Both the position numbers and the translations under genes were made by a program. Positions 44,490 through 55,310 of a stretch of DNA of 60,000 bases are shown here, in pieces. The stretch is from Strigamia acuminata (taxonomy: Eukaryota > Arthropoda > Chilopoda > Geophilomorpha > Linotaeniidae), in contig OX442314.1 in assembly GCA_949358305.1 (NCBI GenBank), positions 37,795,211-37,855,210 of the forward strand, read 5' to 3'. Position 1 is the stretch's first letter; each line of letters begins with the position of its first letter. Under the pieces are notes generated by a model. It had not been told where the DNA came from. It made no database searches and worked only from the letters and a program-made list of their open reading frames with translations.

Positions 44490-44600
44490 AAAGGCTACAC
44501 ATTGCTTTTCTAACACAGGTGCTTATAGTAATAGTAGTCTGCTGTGAAAAAATGACCAATATATTACTTGGCAGCACATACTTCAAGTATGGAAGAAATA
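44490..44600 (+). repeat. Dispersed block D, copy at 44.5 kb
   Basis: Ends with the same CACATACTTCAAGTATGGAAGAAAT as the copy at 19670, then runs into a fragment matching 12312-12415 (44606-44720). Confidence 0.7.
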
Positions 44601-44605
44601 ATTTG

Positions 44606-44720
44606 ACTCCCTTTGGCGCAAGGCACAAACCGACACATCGACAACAGTGTCACTTACAATCCCACAATCCAGTCAAATTAAAAAGAATTTTTAGCAAAAT
44701 TTTTTATTCTTTAAATGGAT
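44606..44720. repeat. Fragment matching 12312-12415
   Basis: ACACATCGACAACAGTGTCA and CCCACAATCCAGTCAAATT are shared with the segment that follows the 31-bp minisatellite in the unit, out of its original order. Confidence 0.6.
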
Positions 44721-44809
44721 GCAAAAATCAACCAGAAATCTGAACACAGCGCTAAACACAGATGTTACTAATCCTTGTTTTGAGTGGTTAGAAATAAAAT
44801 TAGATATAA

Positions 44810-45655
44810 AATTGTAAATGGCACATTCATGTAGGAGAATGCAGGCTTACAATACAAATTCAATGTAAATGCCACATTCATAAAGTTTTACAATTCAGCT
44901 AGAAAAAATTAACAGAAAATTTCTAATGACCAGAGCTCTCTCTCTTGGTTCCACTGAGACAAATCATGTGCTCAGTATATCCAGGGGTGACCACGTGGAG
45001 GTAGAGAGTTGGATTTTACACCCCCTAACTAATTATCCATGAATAAACATAACTCGAGATAAGGTAGACAATTCAGTCAAATAATAAAAATTAAAAATAA
45101 GTAGGAGAAATTAAATCGGTAATTAACAAAACGTCACTTTTAGACATGAAAGCCGCCAATTTCTATCAGAAAAATTTTCTGATGTGTTGAAAATTTTGGC
45201 CACTTCAATCATCTGAACCACCGTAACGTATTTGCACGCAGTGTACACGAAACGAACATTTTGGTCCAAAATGTACCCAATGTTAAATTAAATTATCAGT
45301 TTGCGAATTTTATCGAATACCCGAATGGATTTCAGTGTCGCCTGCAATGAAATTGAAGAAATTACTGTCTACCGAAGGCCACCTCGCGGAACAATTTCAT
45401 ACAGAAATTCACTAACGAAAAAAACAAGATAATTGATTAATGAGAACAAACTAAAAAACACGTGAGATTAGGCTTAGTACCCGAACACAAACCAGCGGGC
45501 GAGCTTCCTTTGTCACGAGCCACGTTGAAATGAGTACGGGGTTCACAGCAGTAAACACACAGGTTTTTGCTCGAGACAGAACAAATCTTCTACATTTTTA
45601 GAATATACGGATCCATTATTTTCTATAATCTAATTAAAAGAAAAAGAAAAGAACA
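44810..45655. repeat. Dispersed ~900-bp repeat, third copy
   Basis: Diverged (roughly 10-15%) counterpart of 5720-6680, ending at the same A-rich stretch. It lacks the Ig-like exon that follows in the unit copies. Confidence 0.7.
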
Positions 45656-45983
45656 TGGAAATTAAATTCTAAAATGAAAAAAATAATTCCGAAACAGAAT
45701 TAATTTTTATTTGTAATACCTACTTGTTCGCAAAACAGTTCATCTGACAACAAATTAACCCCATCTTGTTACTTTCTAAATGTAAAAAAAATCAATTTTA
45801 AATTATTTATCGCAGTGTAATGTCGGATGCAATGGAGTAAGTATTTATTTCATCACAACAAATTTGGAATTAGAGTATGTGCAAATTTTAAATTGGATAT
45901 TTCTGCACTGCTGAAATACACGTTACTTAAAATTAAAAATGTGTAACTTAAAAAAAGTCGTTCAATGAAGTTTTTTCTCCAAG

Positions 45984-46121
45984 AAGATCGACCGGGACAA
46001 CTACCAACCAGACAAGCTGAAAGCTGATGAGCGACTGGAAAAAATGGCAGACACTGATATCAAATTTAAAACACCCAGTCACATGACTGAGTCTGGCACA
46101 TGCCAGACTATTGTGGAATAA
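45984..46121 (+). pseudogene. Probable terminal exon of an unidentified cellular gene
   Basis: A polypyrimidine tract and CCAAG (45971-45983) precede a 45-codon frame reading KIDRDNYQPDKLKADERLEK and then IKFKTPSHMTESGTCQTIVE. The stop overlaps AATAAA (46117-46122). A candidate first exon ATGTCGGATGCAATGGA with GTAAGT lies at 45820-45836, but its phase does not fit directly, so an exon is missing or it is unrelated. The residue composition is that of a real protein. I do not recognise the family. Confidence 0.4.
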
Positions 46122-46224
46122 AATAAAACACATTTATCTTTTAAGTGGTGATTTTTATTTACAACAATTTACGAAATAAAGTGAGATCACCACATTTTAC
46201 TACGAACAAAGCAAAGCCTATTCT

Positions 46225-46650
46225 AGACAATCAGTTTAAGGATAGCAAATATCGCGGCCCGAAAATGTGTGTATGTAATAGTATGGGGCCGCTTTTATGT
46301 GGGCCACCCGGTATTATTATTTCCAACAAGACAATGCCAGTGTTCACACTGCTAAAATTCTGAAGCAGTGGTTCCAGACAGCAAATTTTGAGGTTATTGA
46401 CTGGCCTGCTCGCAGCCCTGATTTAAACTTGACTGACGATGTTTGGCACATGCTTAGTGATCTAGTTTAAAATGGTAAACAGTTTAATTCACAAATTCAG
46501 CTATGGAATGAGATTGAGAAGGCAGTGGAAGTGCTTAACAACCAAAAAAGAGAGAAAGTTGCAAATATGTACAAGAATTACAACCATAGACTAGTGAAGG
46601 TGATCAAAGAGAGAGGGAATCAAACAAAATATGAAAGGTTTTCTTTGTAA
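46225..46650 (+). pseudogene. Tc1/mariner transposase C-terminal half, decayed
   Basis: FQQDNASVHTAKILKQWFQT carries the second catalytic Asp. DWPARSPDLNLTDDVWHMLS follows 34-35 residues later with Asp-Asp where Glu-Asn is usual. An in-frame TAG interrupts soon after, and the tail continues to a stop at 46648-46650. Upstream, a V-I-V-W-G-like motif is frameshifted. A different lineage from the remnant at 3270. Confidence 0.75.
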
Positions 46651-46672
46651 TTTAAATCACCTTACAGATTTA

Positions 46673-46783
46673 GGTGTCCACAAAATTGTGTCTTGGGTGT
46701 ACACAAAATTGTGTCTTGGGTGTCGCTAAATTGAGTCTTGGGTGTCCACAAAATTGTGTCTTGGGTGTCCACAAAATTGTGTC
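46673..46783. repeat. 23-bp tandem repeat, 5 units
   Basis: GGTGTCCACAAAATTGTGTC plus TTG, five times with small changes. It follows the Tc1 stop by 22 bp. The unit resembles a mariner terminal repeat, so it may be a tandemly expanded TIR. Confidence 0.7.
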
Positions 46784-46911
46784 ACCATGAAAATGTGAAT
46801 TTTCGCTGCTAAAACTTTATTTCTATGTTGATTTTGATTTCCTTTAATTTTGTAAAAATTTTGTAAAAATAAGTCAATATTATGATTTTTACCTTTGATT
46901 ATTCCAACAGC

Positions 46912-47272
46912 ATCCCAATTTGCGCATTATTCAGACGGTTTTGGAGGAATGGCGCAGGAGCAAAGAACAGCCTAGACGACATAATTGTACATGGAAATCA
47001 ATATGCGAACATAAGGGAAGGTTGAGAAAGGTTTTGCAAGTTCTTGAAGAGAATGGTTTGACGTTAAACCTGAAAAAAATGCCGATTTGAACTTTCAAAG
47101 TTGAATTTCCTTGGACCCATGATTTCAAAGGACGGCATCTTAGTATGCAGTGGACCAAAAGTAATGGCAGTAAAAAATGCTTTGCCACCGAAGAATGAAA
47201 CGAAAATCCGCAACTTTCTCGGCTTAGTAAATTATTGCGCGAGATACATACTACCCAACTTTGCATCTGTTT
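46912..47272 (+). pseudogene. Ty3/gypsy reverse-transcriptase fragment
   Basis: Contains LDDIIVHGNQYANIREGLRK (second half of the Y-x-D-D active site), EENGLTLNLKK and FLGPMISKDGI, then KNETKIRNFLGLVNYCARYI. The order and spacing are those of gypsy RT into the connection domain. A one-base frameshift lies near 47082. The frame ends where the insertion at 47273 begins. Confidence 0.75.
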
Positions 47273-47825
47273 AGAGTAGGCTTTTACCTGTTGTTAGACA
47301 AGGAATGTAAACACTGTTGTCATGGAGATTTATGCCTTTTTTGAGAATTGCTATGAAATTACTGTTATTCTTACTTTGCTGTTTGTTTCTTCACTTTTAT
47401 TGTAATTGCTTTGTTGTTGTTTAATTCTCAATTTCCTTGTTATTTCTCTGTTTTCTGTTATACTTCTGATTTTCTCATGTTCAACCTAGTTTAAGCCTTT
47501 TTCTCTTTGCTGTCATTGTTATCAATAATGCTGTGCCATATGTTACTATGCTTTCATTATTCTAAGTTTTCTTTGTGATCATTTTATACATTATTAAACC
47601 AGTACAGACTTGGATTTCACTGTGAACAGTTGTGTTTTCTTTGTCTCTCTCCCTTGGACCTGGACCTTTAGCTTTTAAGACCCCATATGGATCAGTGGTG
47701 CTAGCTCCCTCCATCCATCCCTCCTGAGGTCGTTTCTGACCAACTACCTTATCCCCCCATTTCTACTGCCACTACTCTTGCCCAGGTCAGGCGTTGACCA
47801 TCTGTCACCGCATCGTTGGCGGAAC
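47273..47825. mobile_element. ~550-bp insertion inside the gypsy pol
   Basis: Pol similarity stops at FASV and resumes at RQIARKDN. The intervening DNA is T-rich on the left and C/T-rich on the right, ending TTGGCGGAACC, which could be an LTR-leader edge. I cannot classify it. Confidence 0.4.
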
Positions 47826-48321
47826 CACTAAGACAGATTGCAAGAAAAGACAATTATCAAATGGGGCAAACAACAAGATGTGACATTTGGCGCATTAAAA
47901 GAGGCGCTGTGTGCAGCTGGAACACTCGCCTTGCGGAAACGCATTTGGTAGTCTGAATGTCGATGCTTCACTGGTTGGCCAGGGGGCCATATTGACACAA
48001 CGCCAAGAAGACGGCTTGATGAGACCGATAGCCTTTGCTAGTAGAACATTGTTGCCAGATGGTCGTGTAATAAAACGCAATGTTACGCACATAAGACAGT
48101 TCCTCCTAGAGGATGATGATTCCCAATCCCAGATGACAACAATTCCAGAGGCGGTAGTAAATAGAGAAGAGCAAACCGAAACAAATTCCAAAACCCAGAC
48201 AAATTCGCAACCAGTCGAATCGAATCCAGAAGCACCTACAAGACAGTCTACTAGGGTGAGAAGAGCACCCAAGTATTTAGCCGAGTATACAGTCTGTGTT
48301 GTGAAGTTGTTTATTATTTGA
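47826..48321 (+). pseudogene. Ty3/gypsy RNase H joined to integrase tail
   Basis: GALKEALCAAGTLAL then LNVDASLVGQGAILTQRQED and RPIAFASRTLL are gypsy RNase H. Within one open frame the sequence then switches to a Q/T/N-rich tail ending RQSTRVRRAPKYLAEYT, the usual C-terminus of gypsy integrase. Most of RNase H and all of the integrase core were deleted, yet the frame stayed open for 136 codons. Confidence 0.75.
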
Positions 48322-48464
48322 GAGTTTACTAGAATTTGTATAATTTGAAAAAGTTCAGGCCTGGGCTAAGATGGTTTATTGTGAAAATTCATATCATTAA
48401 TTTTATTGTTTGTTAATTTATTCATTTGTTTTATTTGGAATTCAATTGTTTAAGAAAAAACGGA

Positions 48465-49015
48465 TGTTGTCGTATTTGCATGTTTAGCCACCAGGTGGCG
48501 TTGCCTGTAAAGTAATCACCTGACACAGGTGACTTCGGATCTATTTGAAGTTCATGAAATCACTTCGTATTACAACACCAATCAGTGCACTTGTCATTAA
48601 ACAACACCAAACCACAGACTAGACACCAACATGTGCACGAATGACCATCAGCATGATGGAGCGTTGCCCAAGAACGTTCCGCCATGTTGGTTGCAATTTC
48701 CTTGGCGGCAGCGGTTTCATGTTTCTCCTTAAAGACTCAGAGAAGCATGATGAACTGTTTCAAGCGTCATACAGTACCACAGACAAATACTACAATTCTG
48801 ATTTGATTTCTCAATCCTGAATGGTGATTAGTTTCATATCGTGCGACCTCCTAAAAATGGCGTCTGTGAATAATGTGATGTCTTGACACGGGAGAGCTGA
48901 CTTGGTCGCACTCTTATGTCAGGATTCTTCCCTTCCCTTTTGTTGTTCTGCAATATCTGTGTATTTTTTTGGTTTATACCTTTTAAGTTATTGTCTTTAT
49001 TATTTTTTCATCTTA
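48465..49015 (+). mobile_element. Candidate 3' LTR of the gypsy remnant
   Basis: TAAGAAAAAACGGA (polypurine tract) immediately precedes TGTTGTCGTATTTG. A CTCF-like CCACCAGGTGGCG is at 48488-48500. The end is uncertain; GGTGACGAGAAGG at 49027 resembles a gypsy leader, suggesting an LTR of about 550 bp. Confidence 0.35.
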
Positions 49016-49881
49016 GAAATCTACCGGTGACGAGAAGGGGAAGTGTTGTTGGGCACATGCCCCATCTGAATGGGTGATCAGTCTTTTGCCAACCATTCGA
49101 GAAATTCCATGCCCAAATTGCCTGGGGCGAGAGCTGGTGCACACTGACTTCCCCCTGCACCGGTAGTTTGAAATCTATATAATTTAATATTATTGAGTGC
49201 TATTTAGTAACTGATAGTTTGATTTCTTAAAGTACTTGCTGAGTTGTAAAACAAGAAATAAAGGATTATTCATTTCACCATTCTTAACCCTGAGTCTCTT
49301 TCTTACTAAGTTAGAACATAATTGCCTACATGGTCAAATCATCCCCTGGCCACGTAGCAGTATTTATTAGCTAAATTATTTGCGAGCTGTGGTAAATTTC
49401 ATAGTTTTCAGTCCAATTATTTCGGACTGAGTACCTGTAACCTGTTAACATTATTGATTGTGAGGCCAACAAAAGTTAATCTACTCTGTGTTCACCACGT
49501 TATAAGAATCGTCTAAAATTCCATGTGGATTTAAATGCACTTTATTTTAAAAATTTTATGCTTTTTTTTCTTCATTTTTTAGACTTTTTTTCGTCAGTTT
49601 TACACATAATTCAACCTTTTTTGGTCATTTCTGTGCTCAATTCATTAGTTTTGGTGATTATTACACTATATTCATCAGTTTGAGACGTTTGGGACTGTTG
49701 AGATATGGAACTGATTCTGAACTGATTTCGGTGTTATTGTGTGAAACGAAGTTCTATTATCGCTTATCAAATTTTAAATTCCTTTATTCGGGTTAAAAGT
49801 GTTTTTCTTTAGTGTTTTCTCTTATTTTCATTGTAAAGAGAATGCATGATGCTTTTTAGATGTATTTTATACATTAAGCTA
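49016..49881. other. Intergenic, possibly copia LTR/leader
   Basis: An AATAAA at 49256 and TGGTCAAATCATCCCCTGG at 49330 could mark an LTR end and leader of the copia remnant. Otherwise AT-rich DNA without a gene. Confidence 0.3.
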
Positions 49882-50009
49882 ATTGGGTTTTCGCAAATTG
49901 CCGGCTTGCAACTGTGTTCATTTCTATGGGACATCGGCTGTCATGCTCGTCTACGTTGACGATATAGTCCTGTTCTATGCGACCAACAGCATATTGACAC
50001 GTTTAATCC
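49882..50009 (+). repeat. 128-bp direct repeat of copia reverse transcriptase (first unit)
   Basis: Repeats at 50152-50279 with about seven differences, most of them silent. It contains VYVDD, so the active-site segment is present twice, 270 bp apart. Confidence 0.85.
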
Positions 50010-50026
50010 TGAAACATAGTGTCTAT

Positions 50027-51070
50027 ATGCGCATTCCAGCCAGCGCGAAGTGTTCGAACCCAAATAACGTTTGGTTGCTTATTAAACCCCTGTACGGCCT
50101 TCATCAATCCGGCAGGTAGTGGTATGAAAAACTTGACGAGACACTTCGAGGATTGGGTTTTCGCAAACTGCCAGCTTGTAACTGTGTTTATTTCTACGGG
50201 ACATCGGCTGTCATGCTCGTCTACGTTGACGATGTAGTCCTGTTCTATGCGACCAACAGCATATTCACACGTTTAATCCAGTTCATTTCTACGAAGTTCG
50301 AAATCGTCAATCTCGGGCCGATAACCAAACTTCTTGGTGTGGAGTTTATCCGAACCAACGGCAAGACATACATTTCTCAACGATCATATATTGAGAAAAT
50401 ACCAAACAAATTCCAAATTATGAAAGACCGGATGATTAAAGTCCCAGTAACTCCGGGTACAACACTTGCCAGAGGGTCGACAGAGAACTTGACTGATTTC
50501 CCGTATCGTTCACTCATCGGATCCCTTTTATTTCTTGCATCGAGAACTCGTCCGGACATCCTTTATTCTATTATCGCACTCTCACAATTCAACAACTGTT
50601 AAAACGAGAGTCATATTCGCGCCCTACTTCAAGTTGTGCGTTATGTTGCGAACACGAAGGATTACTCGATTTAACTGTCCGGATGTAACTCAAGTCAGCT
50701 CTGGGCTTACAACCGATGCATCGTGGGCTTCGACACCGCAACATCTTTAAGCTTCGTTGGATTTATTACGTTTATCGGCAACATTCCGATTGGTTAGAGC
50801 TGCAAGAAGCAATCAACAGTGGCGTGTTCTACGATGGAAGCTGGGTTTATCTCCCTCGTAGAATGCGTCAAGGAACTGTACTGGCTCGACCATATTTTTC
50901 ACCAACTCCCGATTCTCAATCGTCTATCGTCTCCAATTGTATTCTCCGACGCGCTCGCATCAACACAATTCACCTCCAACAATGTCGAAAATGCGAAAAC
51001 GAAACACATCCGTGTGAGATATCATTGGCTGAGGGAGTGGACCCTGTGCTTATGGATTGATCATTTGTGA
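50027..51070 (+). pseudogene. Ty1/copia reverse transcriptase and RNase H remnant
   Basis: WLLIKPLYGLHQSGR, a stop in place of the following Gln, WYEKLDETL, then VMLVYVDDVVLFYATNS (active site) and the thumb/connection ending PYRSLIGSLLFLASRTRPDI. After frame breaks come an STMEAGFISLVECVKELYWL-type RNase H stretch and KHIRVRYHWLRE near the C-terminus. Gag, protease and integrase are absent. At least three frame breaks. Confidence 0.8.
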
Positions 51071-51154
51071 TGCTCGAGGACCGACAAAACGATTAATTAA
51101 CACCTCCTGGCAACCGGGGCCCGACTCCCTATGATTAGCCGGACCCCTAATTTC

Positions 51155-51296
51155 AGTGTTATTCATAAATTCTCTCTGGTTAAGCATTTTTTTTTACCAT
51201 TTAATACATCGCTTACTGTAACTAGGCTCTTGTATTTTACGCCATATCTAATTAATAAGACTACACATTGCTTTTCTATCACTGGTGCTTATAGTA
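51155..51296 (+). repeat. Dispersed block D, interrupted by LTR element A
   Basis: Matches the block up to GGTGCTTATAGTA. The expected continuation (ATAGTTGTCTG) is replaced by the LTR at 51297. Confidence 0.75.
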
Positions 51297-53046
51297 TGTG
51301 ACGATTCTACTTTTGGGCTAATTTATTAGTCCTTTTAAGATAGATAATTCGGTTTATACAAGACGTTGCTAAGTTTAGCAACAACCTAACCGAGATAAGC
51401 TACGGAAGCCCTTACAAACATGAATATGTGATCAAGTAGAAATAACTTACAGTTTTAGTGTGACATAACATATTTATTACTAAATATTAATAATAACAAA
51501 GATGGGTTCTTGACGCGTGTAAACGGGCGGCATCAACTGGTTGAGGATCCGGGCGAAGCCAGAGGGATACGGCTGACTTGCGGCATCGTCACAAATATCG
51601 CTACGGAGACGTATTTGGTCCGCAGCATCGATTATCTAAATATGCGAAGAGTCCTACGCATAAACAGGAATATTCGGCAGAATATTCCATTGTTTCAAAT
51701 GAATAAAGTGAAGTAATTAAAATAATACAACAAATGAATTGTTATATAAATATTAATTGGGCGGGGACCGTCACGACAATTGAGAGAACGTCGCGGGAGT
51801 TGTTGAGACTCCATCCGCCAGCATGCCTTACGACGACAAGATCTCGTGATCAGGCGCCGAGTATTTAATTGTGTGCTTTAACTCGCTATCGGTGGTACCA
51901 ACCACCAGGTAAACATTTCTATGGACTTACCGGTATGAAAAGATATTGCCAATACAGGATTACCAATGCCCGAGTAATTTGTTTAACACAGTGTTGTTCA
52001 ACTCCTGTTCACGGGTTACTAACCCGGAGGGTACGATGGGGCGGGGACCGTCACGACGGTCGAGAGAACCATCGCGGGAGGTTTTGACACCTCCATCCGC
52101 CAGCATGCCTTACGATGGCGGGATCAGCAGATCGAGCACCGGGTAAAATATTATTTGGCCACTGCCGTTGGATTACCATTATCCAGGTAGTTGTTTTATC
52201 GCAACATCTTTAGATATTACTCACGGGCTACCAACCCGGCGTGTTACCTGTGCATTAAGCCTTTACCGACTTTTAACGAGCGGAAGGACCAATCGTAGAA
52301 AGACGGGAACCTGCGTGGGCTGTTTACAACAACCATCCTGCAGCGGACTGTGGCCAGTTAGCTGAGGGACCTACTTTCATTTAGCAAGGTCGTACTGTAT
52401 ACGACCGTTATATTAAGCCACCGTACGAAGTCCTACTGTCCCGTAGAACAGCTGGCTAACGTTACGGGGCCATTTCATGCGAATGCATGTCTATTACCGG
52501 AGTTGGCCTTCCCGAAAAGGCCTTACAACAACAATAACAGATAGTAATGAATACTATCTGTGGAGAGCTGAGGTGGCCTGATGTGTCGATAGAGAATAAT
52601 GAAATCAAACGATAACAATTCAACTACAGACAATATACAAGTTCAGTTATCAAGCCAGGGCGTGGGAGAGTGAGAAACTGGAGCTTATATAGTTCTGTAG
52701 AACTACTAGATTGGCGACAGCCAATCAGCGTACGAATCGGCGGATTCGTGGGTCACTAGTCCGGACCTAATATATGACTATGTCCAGATGGGCCCAGTTG
52801 GGGTCCGGAAGGGTCCGATTGGTTCCCTTCGACAGGTAAGTAATGTGGATATTGATTCAACAGAATCAACATCATCAAGTAATTAATACTTAGTTTATGT
52901 CGAATAAAATAGTTATATTTTATTCACCGTGTCTAAATAATTATTTATCACACTTTTTAGTTTTATCGAGTTTGAATTACGCGCGTTTGGTAAACAGCGC
53001 CATCTATTGTGAACATTGATAAATACGGATTTGTAATCATCACACA
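51297..53046 (-). mobile_element. 3' LTR of minus-strand LTR retroelement A (~1.75 kb)
   Basis: On the minus strand it starts TGTGTGATGATT right after a polypurine tract ACCGGGGGA and ends AATCGTCACA. It is inserted in block D. Internal direct repeats share GGGGCGGGGACCGTCACGAC and CATCCGCCAGCATGCCTTAC (about 51760-51850 and 52035-52125). A CTCF-like motif with one mismatch lies at 52998-53011. The ends may be off by 2 bp. Confidence 0.65.
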
Positions 53047-53792
53047 TCCCCCGGTGACAATCATAGAGTTTACCAACTTTTTAATTGTCATTCTTAATGT
53101 ATAAGAAATGTTCACCTAATTCTATCGAATTAATCCACTTGGTAAGTATTTTATTAAACTTAATCATGTTATTTCTTTCAGAAACTTCATCACCCGATTA
53201 GACTAATCGGCTTCCCTGTACAACGCAACTCCCGGTTGCTACGCGACGGAAATGAACTCGTCCGAACATGGATACATGTTCGAGAAAATACAAATTTCGA
53301 TAGAAATTCTATTTCTCCGTTAAATAAACTTATTCATAGCTTATTAATCAACAAGATAATCAATAAAAATAAATTTATGTAAAACTTTATTTATCGAAAA
53401 TCTAAACTACTAATTTTTTATTACGATTGTCATAAAAAATAACGAATTTCAACTTGAAATTCTTCAACGCTTCAATCAAAGCAAAACAAACACAATTTCC
53501 ACAAATAATTATGAAATTCGTAAATAAATCAAACAAACATATATTAATATGATTAGTTCAAATAAACATTCAAATTGAATTCGAAAACAAAGCAAATTAA
53601 ATTGAATCCAATTTTAAAATTAAACTATACTCGTTCGAGTATTTAATGATTAGTTCAAAATCTTGAAACCAAACAAACACAACACTCATGAGAACATTTC
53701 GTAATTGCAAAAAACACAACAAAACACTTGGGATATTTTTAGTCAAAAATATGTCCACTCAGAAAAAATAACGAATGTTAATTTTGTCCCTT
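53047..53792. other. Internal untranslated part of element A
   Basis: Polypurine tract at about 53047-53057 (minus strand), then AT-rich DNA with no ORF of note on the minus strand. Confidence 0.5.
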
Positions 53793-55310
53793 TTAATCCT
53801 TCTTTTCGACGTCAGTCGAAACTTTCTCTTCCTTCTTCTCGACTTCAGCAGAAGTCAGAAAATCCGACTCTTCAGTCGCCTCTGTCGAGACGGCGGAAAA
53901 TACAGCTTCCTCCGGCGCTTCAATTTCCTCTGGGCTCGGAGGTGGGAATGGCAGATCCTCGAGTAACTCCGCCACGAAATCGACGACGGAAAGCAACTCC
54001 TCGGCGTCTTCGAACTGTGCCTCGTCCGAAGTTTCAGACTTAGGCGCGATAGGAGCGCTCGACACGTCGATTACGACCGCTGGAGGATCCTCCACGGTTT
54101 TGGACGACGCTTCTACGGCCTGTTGAAGCTTACGAGCTCGCCCTCGTGCCAAGATATTGGTTCGTTGAACCTTGGCAATTTCTCTCGCTCGGTCGAGCGT
54201 CAGACAGCCTCGTCCACGCGACATCGTTCTCGGTCGAACGATTTCTTCTTGCACCTCGCTTCCGGCGCTCTCGACGGCTTGGACAGTTTCAGTAGAAACT
54301 TCGGAGTCTTCGGATGGCGGTGGCGACTGTCGAAGGAGTTCGACTCTTACACCGGCGTTGGCTTCAGCGCGGGCTCAGGTGAGGAAGCGCGGGTCGATGT
54401 ACACAGCCTCGCCGCGGCTGTTTAGAAACAATCGGCACTTGGGGCAGTGAGCCCAACATCGCTTCTCGTTAGGCTTAATGCCTTTCACCACGTGGGGCTG
54501 AACCTCTTTGCGCCACGGCTCCGAACGCGGTCGCGTTTTCCTTCCTCGACAGTTTGGACATCTCATTAATGAGGAACCTGCGGATGCACCGCAGCACCAC
54601 CCACAGCCGACGCAAAATGGGCAGATCGTCTCCGTGGCCTGGTCCGTTACGATGTTATCGTGCGGAATTCCTGCGGCCATGTCACGCTCGCACTGTTCTT
54701 TGCGCAGGCGGGCCTTCTCGTCCTTCTTTCGTGCCTTATTGGCCGCTCGGTACTCGCGGTTGCGAGAAACAGGCTCCGAATAACGCAGAGCGCCCGGTGG
54801 CGGCTCGTTCCATCCATATTCGGATGCCGAAGATTCAGCACCGGCAGGAAGATGTGCAACAGACGTTGATTGTCCTGCCACAGTCGGTGCAGCTGTATTC
54901 GACGTGTTGGCGACGGTGGGCGCCACGCTTGCAGTTGGCGGCCGAAATTCTGGCGAATGCGGGGCCAACGGGACGTTAATAACGTTTACAGGCGGATATG
55001 CTACCTGGGCCAACGGGGCCAATTGCGCCGACTCATAAATAGTTGGCTGCGCAGAAGTGGATGGGGCCTGCATCATCGCATTTAAGTCGAGCGGAAGTCC
55101 GTCCGGATGGACGCTCAGCCAATTAAGCGTTGCGAGTTGCAGCGGTGTCAGGGCGTACATCGAGGCGGGCGCCGTCGGTATCGGTTGGGCCCTCATGTAA
55201 GCACGTTCCGCTGAACGGCGTTGCTCGTCACTAGACGAGGTGGACGAGCTGGAGCTTTCATGTCGGTGTCGTCGATGACTCCGTTTTGAACGGTGCTTAC
55301 CACTTCCCAT
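53793..55310 (-). CDS. Env-position ORF of element A: RS-rich, Cys-rich protein with one in-frame UGA
   Basis: From ATG at 55310 the frame runs 311 codons to TGA at 54377-54375, then stays open in the same frame for 193 more codons to a stop at 53793. The N-terminus is basic and Ser-rich (MGSGKHRSKRSHRRHRHESS). A Pro/Ala/Thr-rich middle follows. A Cys cluster reads CPFCVGCGWCC, then CPNCRGRK, then CWAHCPKC; the C-x2-C-x-G-x-G spacing resembles DnaJ-type zinc fingers. Past the UGA the protein is acidic and Glu-rich. TTTGCGTCTGCAG just before the ATG looks like a splice acceptor, as for spliced env mRNAs, but there is no signal peptide or membrane segment. UGA readthrough, a nonsense mutation or Sec are open options. 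Confidence 0.55.

Noticed and set aside
54375-54377. Selenocysteine codon
   Set aside because: An in-frame UGA alone is not evidence; I could not identify a SECIS element, and readthrough or a nonsense mutation is simpler.
54508-55085. Several plus-strand ORFs opposite the env-position ORF
   Set aside because: GC-rich antisense shadows; only the minus strand gives the ordered RS-rich and Cys-rich protein.
53793-55310. Retroviral envelope gene
   Set aside because: Right position but no signal peptide, furin-type site or transmembrane helix.
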